Of a stretch of DNA of 64,000 bases, positions 45,269 to 53,048 are shown in pieces. The stretch comes from Streptomyces hoynatensis (lineage in GTDB: Bacteria; Actinomycetota; Actinomycetes; Streptomycetales; Streptomycetaceae), in the NCBI RefSeq assembly GCF_003626535.1, contig NZ_RBAL01000001.1, positions 558,001 to 622,000 of the forward strand. Direction: 5' to 3'. The position numbers and the translations under genes were made by a program. Position 1 is the first letter of the stretch, and each line of letters starts with the position of its first letter. The notes under the pieces are model-generated. The model had not been told where the DNA came from. It made no database searches and saw nothing but the letters and a program-made list of their open reading frames with translations.

Positions 45269-46218
45269 GACCGGTGTTCTCCCCTGATGACGAGGGCGAG
45301 GCCCAGCAGGACGACGGCGAGCGCGGGCCAGGCGGCGGCGGGTGGGAGCTGCCCGAGCCACAGCGCCGCGACGACCGCCGCGCCCGGCGTCTCCAGCAGC
45401 AGCGCCGTGGAGGTGATCGAGGGGCCGAGGGCCGGCACCACGCGGTTGAGCAGCGAGTGGCCGAGCAGCTGGGAGGCGCAGGTGAGGGCGAGCAGCTTCA
45501 GCCAGGTCTCCGCCGGGTATCCGCCGCCGAGTCCGCCGTTCCCTGCCACGCCGCCGGCCAGGCAGCAGCCGAGCAGCAGTACGGCGGTGGTGCCGTAGCA
45601 GAGAAAGGTGTAGCCGGTGGTGCTCACGCTGCGCCGCACCCGGTCCCCGGCCAGGACGTAGCCCGCCGCGGCCATCCCCCCGCCCAGGGCCAGCGCGTCC
45701 CCGGCCAGCGCGCCGGGCGAGACGCTCAGGTCGACCCCGGTGAGCAGCAGCACCCCGGCGAAGGCCACGGCGGAGCCCGCCCAGACCCCGCGCGGCGGGC
45801 GGTGGCCGAGCAGCCGCAGCAGCAGCGTGGTCCACAGGGGGGTGGTGGTCACCAGGGCGACGGACGAGGCGACCGAGGTGTAGCGCAGGCTCGGCAGCCA
45901 CAGGCCGAAGTGCAGGGCGAGCAACGCGCCGGCGCCCACGGAGAGCAGCAGGGTCCTGCGTCCGGCGCGGGCGAGTTCGGCGCGCGCCCGGCGGCGGAGC
46001 AGGACCACGGGGGCGAGGCCCGCGGCGGCCAGGGCGTTGCGCCAGAAGGCGATGGCGAGGGCGGGCGCGGCGGTGGCGGCGATCAGCGGCCCGGAGAGCG
46101 AGATCCCGCCGACGGCGACGGCGAGCAGCAGCAGGTCGGCGGTGGGCAGCCCCATGGCCCGGCGGCCGGTGGGGCGGGTGCCGGCGCGGCCTGGCCGGCG
46201 GGCCCCGGCGGTGGTCAC
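45265..46218 (-). CDS. EamA/DMT-family membrane transporter
   Basis: Ten-helix drug/metabolite transporter of 317 residues made of two EamA repeats: the first with GGISLSGPLIAATAAPALAIAFWRN (segments GPLIAATAAPALAIAFWRN), the second with ASQLLGHSLLNRVVPALG and the closing LLLETPGAAVVAALWLG. Substrate not predictable. GTG start has AGGGAG six bases upstream; a longer frame begins at 46308. Four-base overlap couples it to the SUFU-domain gene. Confidence 0.86.
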   Translation of the reverse strand: MTTAGARRPGRAGTRPTGRRAMGLPTADLLLLAVAVGGISLSGPLIAATAAPALAIAFWRNALAAAGLAPVVLLRRRARAELARAGRRTLLLSVGAGALLALHFGLWLPSLRYTSVASSVALVTTTPLWTTLLLRLLGHRPPRGVWAGSAVAFAGVLLLTGVDLSVSPGALAGDALALGGGMAAAGYVLAGDRVRRSVSTTGYTFLCYGTTAVLLLGCCLAGGVAGNGGLGGGYPAETWLKLLALTCASQLLGHSLLNRVVPALGPSITSTALLLETPGAAVVAALWLGQLPPAAAWPALAVVLLGLALVIRGEHRS

Positions 46219-46380
46219 GGCTTCTCCCTGCGATGCGGCGCCGTCCCGCGCCGGCTCCGGGGCGGCGGAGGCGGGAAGGGGCGGGAAGGAACGGGGAAGG
46301 GGGGACATACGGCGCGGACGTGCGAACGGCGGCCGGAGAGCCGGCCGCCGGTTCCCTGGCCCGCCGGGCGGGCCGGTCGA

Positions 46381-46608
46381 TCAGAGGGCGCCGAAGCCCA
46401 CGCGCCGGACGGCCTGCTCGCCGATCTCGACGTAGGCGATGCGGTCGGCGGGGATCAGCACCTTGCGGCCCCGCTCATCGACCAGGGTCAGCAGATTGCC
46501 CGTGCCGGAGAGTGCCTCGGAGACGGCGCTCTCCACCTCCTCGGCAGACTGCCCGCTCTCGAGAACGATCTCGCGCGGCGTGTGCTGAACGCCGATCTTG
46601 ATCTCCAC
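46381..46608 (-). CDS. DUF3107 small protein
   Basis: Protein of 75 residues opening VEIKIGVQHTPREIVLES, with a VLIPADRIAYVEIGE core and a VGFGAL end; this is the DUF3107 family (Rv3208A/TB9.4 in mycobacteria, from memory). Function unknown. GTG start with GGAGGGA upstream. It is separated by 123 bp from the TetR gene upstream of it, and both point the same way, as in mycobacteria. Confidence 0.9.
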   Translation of the reverse strand: MEIKIGVQHTPREIVLESGQSAEEVESAVSEALSGTGNLLTLVDERGRKVLIPADRIAYVEIGEQAVRRVGFGAL

Positions 46609-46731
46609 GGCTTGTCCCTCCACTGGTCCGTTACTGGTCACAGGTTAGCCGCGGCCGGGTCCCGGCCTCGCGCGGGCGGGCACGCCCTGAGCGAACAGGG
46701 GACCGGAGGGGGAAGCCGCCGGGCGGCGGGC

Positions 46732-47358
46732 TCAGTGCTGCATCGGGAAGCCGGCGATGCCGCGCCAGGCGAGGGCGGCGGTGAGGTTCTTGGCGACGTC
46801 CCTGGGGATGCTGTCGCCCGCGCTGAGCCAGTGGCGCGCGGTGACCTGGGCGAGGCCGCACAGGCTCACGGCGAGCAGCATCGACTGCTCCTCCGGCAGG
46901 TCGGTGTCCTCCGCGATCAGCGGGCTGACCAGCTTGGCGCAGTCGAGGGAGACCTGGTCGACGCGCTCGCGCACCGAGGGCTCGTTCGTCAGGTCGGACT
47001 CGAAGACCAGCCGGAAGGCGCCGCCCTCGTGCTCGACGAAGGAGAAGTAGGCGTCCATCGTGGCCGCGATCCGCTGCTTGTTGTCCGTGGTCGAGGCCAG
47101 GGCCTGGCGCACCGCCTGGACCAGCGCCTCGCAGTGCTGGTCCAGGAGCGCGAGGTAGAGCTCGAGCTTGCCCGGGAAGTGCTGGTAGAGGACCGGCTTG
47201 CTGACGCCCGCGCGGTCGGCGATGTCGTCCATCGCCGCGGCGTGGTAGCCCTGGGCGACGAAGACCTCCTGGGCCGCGCCCAGGAGCTGGTTGCGCCGGG
47301 CCCGGCGCGGCAGGCGGGTGCCGCGGGGGCGCGCCTCGGTCTGCTCAGTGGCTGTCAC
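46732..47358 (-). CDS. TetR/AcrR-family transcriptional regulator
   Basis: Regulator of 208 residues. The helix-turn-helix lies near residues 25-70: LLGAAQEVFVAQGYHAAAMD, DIADRAGVSKPVLYQHFPGK. The C-terminal ligand domain is helical (FSFVEHEGGAFRLVFESDL). It belongs next to DUF3107, as Rv3208 in mycobacteria (from memory). GTG start with GGGAGGCGGC before it. Ligand and targets are unknown. Confidence 0.88.
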   Translation of the reverse strand: MTATEQTEARPRGTRLPRRARRNQLLGAAQEVFVAQGYHAAAMDDIADRAGVSKPVLYQHFPGKLELYLALLDQHCEALVQAVRQALASTTDNKQRIAATMDAYFSFVEHEGGAFRLVFESDLTNEPSVRERVDQVSLDCAKLVSPLIAEDTDLPEEQSMLLAVSLCGLAQVTARHWLSAGDSIPRDVAKNLTAALAWRGIAGFPMQH

Positions 47359-47566
47359 GCCGCCTCCCGGTGTCATGTGCACGGAATAGCCGACTCCCGG
47401 CCATGCCGTCATCGTACGTTCGTGTCGTCGCACGTTGTGCATTCCGAGAGGAGCATTTCACTCCTCGGACACCCCGTCCCTCGCGCCTCCTGGCGCCCTG
47501 TGGCGCTCGGGGGCGGCAGGAGGCGCCCGGGAGGCGTGGCGCGGGGGCCCGCGGCCCCGGCGCCGG

Positions 47567-47917
47567 TCAGCGGTAGTCGTCGTCGCCGGGGTCGACCACC
47601 CTGGCCTGCTCCGCCGCGTCCGCCGGGTCCGCGTCGTCCCTGGCCCGTTCGGTGAGCGGCGTGTCACGCAGACGGAGGAGTTCGAGGCGCTGCTCGGCGG
47701 CGTCCCCCTCGGGGGCCTCGTCGGCCAGCTCCTCGGCCAGCTCGTCGTACTCGCCGAGCTCCCCCTCCTCGGCCAGCTCCCCGTACTCTCCGTACGCCCC
47801 GTACTCGGGGTGGGCGTCGGCATGGCCGCCCGCGCGGGGGGCCTCCCGGGCGCGCGCCTCCTGCAGAAACTCCCCCGTCGCGTTCCCTCGCTTCGAATCC
47901 CTGGATTCCCTCGGCAT
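47567..47917 (-). CDS. Small acidic repeat protein, function unknown
   Basis: Protein of 116 residues, very acidic. The N-terminus MPRESRDSKRGNATGEFLQ is basic. Residues about 38-75 are a degenerate repeat of Glu, Tyr, Gly and Leu (units such as EYGAYGEYGELAEE, GELGEYDELAEE), and the tail is rich in Asp/Ala. No hydrophobic segment or Cys. It looks intrinsically disordered. The ATG has GGTGGAG upstream and codon positions look like coding sequence (GC-rich third positions). I do not recognise a family. Confidence 0.65.
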   Translation of the reverse strand: MPRESRDSKRGNATGEFLQEARAREAPRAGGHADAHPEYGAYGEYGELAEEGELGEYDELAEELADEAPEGDAAEQRLELLRLRDTPLTERARDDADPADAAEQARVVDPGDDDYR

Positions 47918-48173
47918 CGGGCTCCACCTCCGGACGACAGCGGGCAACTCCACCCTAGGGCGGGGCGGGAAACGGCGCGAACCGGCCGCGCCCATGCCCC
48001 GGTCCCCTCCGGTACCCGCCCGGGCGCGGTTCAGGCGTCTCTCCTGCCTTCCCGCGCGTTCCTCACGCGCTGCCCGCCGTTTTCCGGCGGCCCCCCGGCC
48101 CCGCAGACCCGGCCTTTCGCCTCCCCGCGCGCGAAAACCCCCCACGGCGCGCGGAGATGGTGTGACGAGCTCG

Positions 48174-48179
48174 TAATAT
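48174..48179 (+). promoter_or_regulatory. -10 element of a probable leaderless transcript
   Basis: TAATAT lies six bases before the ATG at 48186 of the alpha/beta hydrolase gene, which lacks a Shine-Dalgarno. Transcription would begin at or beside the start codon. Confidence 0.45.
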
Positions 48180-48185
48180 TGCCGC

Positions 48186-49151
48186 ATGCCAGGGACCGGG
48201 GAGCAGCGGGTCGAGTCGGCCCTCGCGGAGGCGGAGGGGTGGCCGGGCACGCGGGAGGGCGAGACGCTCAGGTCCGTGCGGCTGCCCGGGATGCGGGTCG
48301 CGGTGCGCCGCCGCCCGGGCAGGGCGGACGGCCTCCCACCCGCCTTCTTCGTGCACGGAGTCGGCGGCTCCTCGCGCAACTGGTCCTCGCTGATGGAGCT
48401 GCTGGCCGACGACGTCGAGTGCGAGGCGCTCGACCTGCCGGGCTTCGGGGCCTCGCCGCCGCCGGGAAGCCGGGACTACTCGGTGTTCGGGCACGCCAGG
48501 GCCGTCGTGCGCGCGCTGGAGGCCGCGGGCCGCGGCCCGGTGCACCTCTTCGGCAACTCGCTGGGCGGCGCCATCGCCGTCCGGGTGGCCGCGCTGCGCC
48601 CCGACCTGGTGCGCTCCCTCACCCTCATCTCGCCCGCGCTGCCCGAGATACCGCCGCAGCGGACCGCCCTGCCCACCGGCCTGCTCGGGGTGCCGGGCGT
48701 CACCGGCCTGCTGCGCCTGATGACGCGCGGCAGGCCGCCCTCGCAGCGCGCCAGGGAGTTGCTCAGCCTCTCCTACGGGGACCCCTCGCGGATCACCCCC
48801 CAGGAGTACGCGGCGGCCGAGGCTGAGCTCCAACGCCGCGAGGCGCTACCGTACTTCTGGGACTCGCTCGCCCGTACGGCGCGTGGCCTGGTCGGTGCCT
48901 ACACGCTCGGTGGCCAGAACTCCCTGTGGCGGCAGGCCGAACGGGTGCTTGCGCCGACGCTGCTGGTGTACGGGGTGCGGGACCGGCTGGTGTCGTTCAA
49001 GATGGCGAGGCGGGCCAGCCGGACGTTCGGGAACTCGCGACTGGTCATGCTCCCCGGAGCCGGGCACGTGGCCATGATGGAGTACCCGGCCGTGGTGGCC
49101 GGCGCGTTCCGGGAGTTCCTCGCCGAGACGACGTCCGCAGTGGACGGGTGA
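48186..49151 (+). CDS. Alpha/beta-fold hydrolase
   Basis: Alpha/beta hydrolase of 321 residues: oxyanion motif VHGVGGSSRNWSSL, nucleophile elbow GNSLGGA, acid in VYGVRDRLVSF and His in PGAGHVAMMEYP. The N-terminal 50 residues form a beta-rich preamble (LRSVRLPGMRVAVRRRPG). Substrate unknown. It is followed 9 bp later by the DUF3152 gene, so the two are probably one transcription unit. Confidence 0.87.
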   Translation: MPGTGEQRVESALAEAEGWPGTREGETLRSVRLPGMRVAVRRRPGRADGLPPAFFVHGVGGSSRNWSSLMELLADDVECEALDLPGFGASPPPGSRDYSVFGHARAVVRALEAAGRGPVHLFGNSLGGAIAVRVAALRPDLVRSLTLISPALPEIPPQRTALPTGLLGVPGVTGLLRLMTRGRPPSQRARELLSLSYGDPSRITPQEYAAAEAELQRREALPYFWDSLARTARGLVGAYTLGGQNSLWRQAERVLAPTLLVYGVRDRLVSFKMARRASRTFGNSRLVMLPGAGHVAMMEYPAVVAGAFREFLAETTSAVDG

Positions 49152-49160
49152 GGGAGCCGC

Positions 49161-50255
49161 ATGGATCGCACGGACCGGGCGCACCCCGGGCACGGGCCCG
49201 CATCGTCGACCCCGCCGCCCGGGTCAGCCTTGGGGACCGGCGGGTCAGGACCGCGCCAGGAGTATCTGGATGCCTTCAACGAGGAGAACTTCGGAGGCGG
49301 GCCGCGCCTCCCGCGGCCGCGCCAGGCCGAGCCGCCGCGCCAGGCGGGCCCGCGGCCGTCCGGCAGGCACGGGAAGCCGCGGAAGGGCGGCGGCGTGCCC
49401 GGGGATAGCCCGCGCCGTGGCCCGCGTTCGGGCCGGGGCCGCACCCTCGCCGGGGTGACCGCGGCGGCGCTGGTGACCGTGCTCGCCGTGGTCGTCGCGG
49501 GACAGGTGGCGGGCGGAGAGGACGGCGGGGACGAGGCGGACGAGGCCGCGGTGGGCGCCGGGGCGGGCGAGGAGACGGCCTCCCAGGAGCCGCCGGACGC
49601 GGAGACCCTCACCGGCGAGGCGCCACAGGCCCCGCCCGCTCCCAGCTACGGGGAGCTGATGCACATGACCTTCCCGCTGGCCCCGGACCTGACCGCCTCG
49701 GGCGACCTGGTGCCGGTCGGCGGCAGCGACCCGGCCCCGAACCCCGACGCGGACACGGTGCTGCACTACCGGGTGGACGTGGAGGCGGGCATGGACCTCG
49801 ACCCCGAGTTCTTCGCCGAGGTCGCCCAGCGCACCCTCAACGACGACCGCAGCTGGAGCCACGGCGGGGAGCGCTCCTTCGCCCGGGTCTCCGGCGACGA
49901 CTACGACTTCATCCTCACCCTGGCCAGCCCGGGGACGGCCGCCGACTGGTGCGCCCGCTCCGGGCTCGACATCACCGAGGACAACGTCTCCTGCGACTCG
50001 GCGAGCACCGACCGCGTGATCATCAACGCCTGGCGCTGGGCGCAGGGCGCGGAGACCTACGGGGACGACATCGCCGCCTACCGGCAGATGCTCATCAATC
50101 ACGAGGTGGGCCACCGGCTCGGCTTCAACCACGCGGTGTGCCCGGCCGAGGGGGCCCTCGCGCCGGTGATGATGCAGCAGACGAAGTGGCTGACCCTCAA
50201 CGGGCTCACCTGCCTGCCCAACCCCTGGCCCAACCCCGAGGACGGAACGCGGTAA
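49161..50255 (+). CDS. DUF3152 membrane protein with metzincin-like metal site
   Basis: Protein of 364 residues. About 95 polar, Arg/Gly-rich residues come first, then one membrane span (TLAGVTAAALVTVLAVVVAG, about 95-115) and an extracellular DUF3152 domain. That domain contains HEVGHRLGFNH, a zinc-protease-type HExGHxxGxxH pattern, followed by a Met-rich stretch (PVMMQQT) where metzincins have their Met-turn. Four Cys (WCARS, VSCDS, AVCPA, LTCLP) may pair outside. A peptidase role is plausible but unproven. Position matches Rv3207c (from memory). Confidence 0.82.
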   Translation: MDRTDRAHPGHGPASSTPPPGSALGTGGSGPRQEYLDAFNEENFGGGPRLPRPRQAEPPRQAGPRPSGRHGKPRKGGGVPGDSPRRGPRSGRGRTLAGVTAAALVTVLAVVVAGQVAGGEDGGDEADEAAVGAGAGEETASQEPPDAETLTGEAPQAPPAPSYGELMHMTFPLAPDLTASGDLVPVGGSDPAPNPDADTVLHYRVDVEAGMDLDPEFFAEVAQRTLNDDRSWSHGGERSFARVSGDDYDFILTLASPGTAADWCARSGLDITEDNVSCDSASTDRVIINAWRWAQGAETYGDDIAAYRQMLINHEVGHRLGFNHAVCPAEGALAPVMMQQTKWLTLNGLTCLPNPWPNPEDGTR

Positions 50256-50666
50256 ACGAGCGCATCCCGGGACGCGTTACGGATTTTCACCCTTTTTGAT
50301 GGTGTGACGGACAACCGTCCATCCTTCCCGGCACATGTAGACATACCGTCTTGCCGTCACGGGAGAGAGGGATGCAGGGGGTGAGCCGGTGCGGGGCACT
50401 TCGTTCGGGGCGCCGTTCGCGGCGCGGCCCCCGCGGGGCCGCGCGGGCCTGCGGGCCGGCCGGGCGGCGGGGCGGGGCACAGGAGGACCGTTTCGCCGGG
50501 CGCCGCGCCGCGGCGGGCGGACCGGCTCCCCGGCCGCGACCGCGGCGCCTTGCGGGGCGGCGTTATCCGCACTCCGGGCGGAGGGGATCGCATGCCGGCC
50601 GCCGGCCGGCCTCTGTCTCCGGACTGTTCTCCCGAAGGTTCGTACACACGCAAGGAGCACAGACCG
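50256..50666. other. 411-bp gap before the epimerase gene
   Basis: No gene is seen. A small hairpin GACGG-ACAA-CCGTC (50306-50319) lies near the start. Around 50280-50350 is an A/T-rich patch (TTTTCACCCTTTTT, ACATACCGTC) where promoters would fit. The rest to about 50600 is extremely GC-rich and open in several frames without coding-like character. A clear AAGGAG ribosome site closes the gap. Confidence 0.45.
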
Positions 50667-51617
50667 ATGAGAGTGCTGCTTCTCGGCGCCGGCGGCTATC
50701 TTGGCCGCTTCGTCGCAGACCGGCTGCTCGCCGACCCCGCCGTCCAGCTCACCGCCCTGGGGCGCGGCGACGACGCCGACGTCAGGTTCGACCTCTCCAC
50801 CGGCAGCCCCGGGGCGCTCACCCGCTTCCTGGACGCCGTGCACCCCGGGGTCGTCATCAACTGCGCGGGCGCGATCCGCGGCACCGCCAGCGAGCTGGCC
50901 AGGCACAACACGGTGGCCACCGCCACCCTGTGCGAATCGCTGCGGCGCAGCGGCTGCCGGGCCAGGCTGGTGCAGATCGGCTGCGCGGCCGAGTACGGGC
51001 CCTCGCAGCACGGCTCCTCGATCGCCGAGGACGCGGTGGCCAGGCCCGGCGGCCCCTACGGCGTCAGCAAGCTGGCCGCCACCGAGCTGGTGCTCGGCTC
51101 GGGGCTCGACGCGATCGTCCTGCGGGTGTTCTCGCCCACCGGGCCAGGCACCCCGGCGGGCTCCCCGCTCGGGCGGCTGGCCGACTCGCTGCGCCGCGCG
51201 CTCCAGCACGGCGACGGCGAGTTGCGGCTCGGCGGGCTGAACGTGCAGCGCGACTTCGTGGACGTCAGGGACGTCGCCAGGGCGGTGCACGCGGCGACGC
51301 TCTCCGCGGCCCAGGGCGTGGTCAACATCGGGACCGGGCACGCGGTGCGGCTGCGCGAGGCGGCGAACGCGCTGGCCAGGATCTCGGGCTTCACCGGCAC
51401 GCTGCACGAGGTGGAGGGCATGCCGGGGCCGCGGCACTCCCCGGAGGCGGGCGGCCACCCGGCGCCCGTGCCGCAGGTGAGCGCCTACCCCGACGGCTGC
51501 GGCGCCTGGCAGCAGGCGGACGTGCGCACGGCCAGGGACCGGCTCGGCTGGCGGGCCAGGATCAGCCTGGAGGAGTCGCTCGCCGACATCTGGATGGAGG
51601 CCGCCTGCCGCCTGTGA
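50667..51617 (+). CDS. NAD-dependent epimerase/dehydratase family protein
   Basis: Extended short-chain dehydrogenase of 316 residues. NAD motif MRVLLLGAGGYLG, catalytic pair YxxxK in PYGVSKLAATE, Ser/Thr partner in QIGCAAEYG, and VVNIGTG. It probably modifies a nucleotide sugar; the specific substrate is not predictable. ATG fixed by AAGGAG. It precedes moeZ by 162 bp. Confidence 0.86.
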   Translation: MRVLLLGAGGYLGRFVADRLLADPAVQLTALGRGDDADVRFDLSTGSPGALTRFLDAVHPGVVINCAGAIRGTASELARHNTVATATLCESLRRSGCRARLVQIGCAAEYGPSQHGSSIAEDAVARPGGPYGVSKLAATELVLGSGLDAIVLRVFSPTGPGTPAGSPLGRLADSLRRALQHGDGELRLGGLNVQRDFVDVRDVARAVHAATLSAAQGVVNIGTGHAVRLREAANALARISGFTGTLHEVEGMPGPRHSPEAGGHPAPVPQVSAYPDGCGAWQQADVRTARDRLGWRARISLEESLADIWMEAACRL

Positions 51618-51779
51618 CCGCGGCGGCGCCCGGCCGGCGGCCCGCCCGGCCAAAGCCGCCCGCGTGCCGTGCGGCCCGCCGGGCGCTGCCCGCACTGTGG
51701 AACCGGGGTCTCGGAATGAGACCGCGCGTGGCAGTGTTGTGGGGAAACGACGATTGTCCCTTTGACCAACGGAGTCCCC

Positions 51780-52958
51780 GTGTCGCTGCCACCGCTGGTA
51801 GAGCCGGCCGACGAGCTCACCGTAGACGAGGTCCGCAGGTACTCCCGCCACCTGATCATCCCGGACGTCGGGATGGACGGGCAGAAGCGGCTGAAGAACG
51901 CCAAGGTGCTGTGTGTGGGCGCGGGCGGTCTTGGCTCCCCCGCGCTGATGTACCTGGCCGCGGCCGGGGTCGGCACCCTCGGCATCGTGGAGTTCGACGA
52001 GGTGGACGAGTCGAACCTCCAGCGGCAGGTGATCCACAGCCAGGCGGACATCGGCAAGTCCAAGGCGCTCTCCGCGAAGGAGACCGTCCAGGGGATCAAC
52101 CCGTACGTGCAGGTCAACCTGCACGAGGAGCGCCTCGACTCCTCGAACGTGAGGGAGATCTTCGCGCAGTACGACCTGATCGTGGACGGCACGGACAACT
52201 TCGCCACCCGCTACCTGGTGAACGACGCCTGCGTGCTGCTGAACAAGCCGTACGTGTGGGGCTCGATCTACCGCTTCGACGGGCAGGCCTCGGTCTTCTG
52301 GTCCGAGCACGGCCCGTGCTACCGCTGCCTGTACCCCGAGCCGCCGCCGCCCGGCATGGTGCCCTCCTGCGCCGAGGGCGGCGTGCTCGGCGTGCTGTGC
52401 GCCTCGATCGGCTCCGTCCAGGTCACCGAGGCGATCAAGGTGCTCACGGGGACCGGCGAGCCGCTGGTCGGGCGCCTGATGATCTACGACGCCCTGGAGA
52501 TGACCTACCGCCAGGTCAAGGTCCGCAAGGACCCGAACTGCGCGGTCTGCGGCGAGAACCCGACGGTCACCGAGCTGATCGACTACGAGGCCTTCTGCGG
52601 GGTCGTCTCGGACGAGGCCCAGGAGGCGGCGAAGGACTCCACGATCACTCCGCGCCAGCTCAAGGAGTGGATCGACAACGACGAGAAGATCGAGATCATC
52701 GACGTCAGGGAGCCCAACGAGTACGAGATCGTCTCCATCCCGGGGGCGCGGCTCGTGCCGAAGGACGAGTTCCTGCTGGGCAACGCGCTGAGCGAGCTGC
52801 CGCAGGACAAGCGGATCGTGCTGCACTGCAAGACCGGGGTGCGTTCGGCCGAGGTGCTCGCGGTGCTGAAGAACGCCGGCTTCTCCGACGCGGTGCACGT
52901 CGGCGGCGGGGTCATCGGCTGGGTCAACCAGATCGAGCCCGACAAGCCGGTCTACTGA
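51780..52958 (+). CDS. moeZ: Adenylyltransferase/sulfurtransferase MoeZ
   Basis: Two-domain sulfur-carrier activator of 392 residues. The N-terminal E1-like domain has GAGGLGSPALMYLAAAG, the DNFATRY loop and two zinc-type Cys pairs (CYRC, CAVC). The C-terminal rhodanese domain has EPNEYEIVSIPGA and the active-site loop HCKTGVRS. MoeZ activates sulfur-carrier proteins for molybdopterin and other pathways. Rv3206c (moeB1) is the counterpart by position (from memory). GTG start with CGGAG 5 bases upstream; a TTG 18 bp earlier is also in frame. Molybdate transport genes lie 2 kb away. Confidence 0.93.
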   Translation: MSLPPLVEPADELTVDEVRRYSRHLIIPDVGMDGQKRLKNAKVLCVGAGGLGSPALMYLAAAGVGTLGIVEFDEVDESNLQRQVIHSQADIGKSKALSAKETVQGINPYVQVNLHEERLDSSNVREIFAQYDLIVDGTDNFATRYLVNDACVLLNKPYVWGSIYRFDGQASVFWSEHGPCYRCLYPEPPPPGMVPSCAEGGVLGVLCASIGSVQVTEAIKVLTGTGEPLVGRLMIYDALEMTYRQVKVRKDPNCAVCGENPTVTELIDYEAFCGVVSDEAQEAAKDSTITPRQLKEWIDNDEKIEIIDVREPNEYEIVSIPGARLVPKDEFLLGNALSELPQDKRIVLHCKTGVRSAEVLAVLKNAGFSDAVHVGGGVIGWVNQIEPDKPVY

Positions 52959-52983
52959 CGGGCCGGGCCGAGGGGTTCGCGCG

Positions 52984-53022
52984 GAGGGCGGCCGGGGCGC
53001 GGAACACGCCCCGGCCGCCCTC
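52984..53022. terminator. Perfect 16-bp terminator after moeZ
   Basis: GAGGGCGGCCGGGGCG pairs with its exact complement over a 7-nt loop between converging genes. Confidence 0.8.
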
Positions 53023-53048
53023 GCGCGCGCCGGGCGCCGGGCCCCGGC

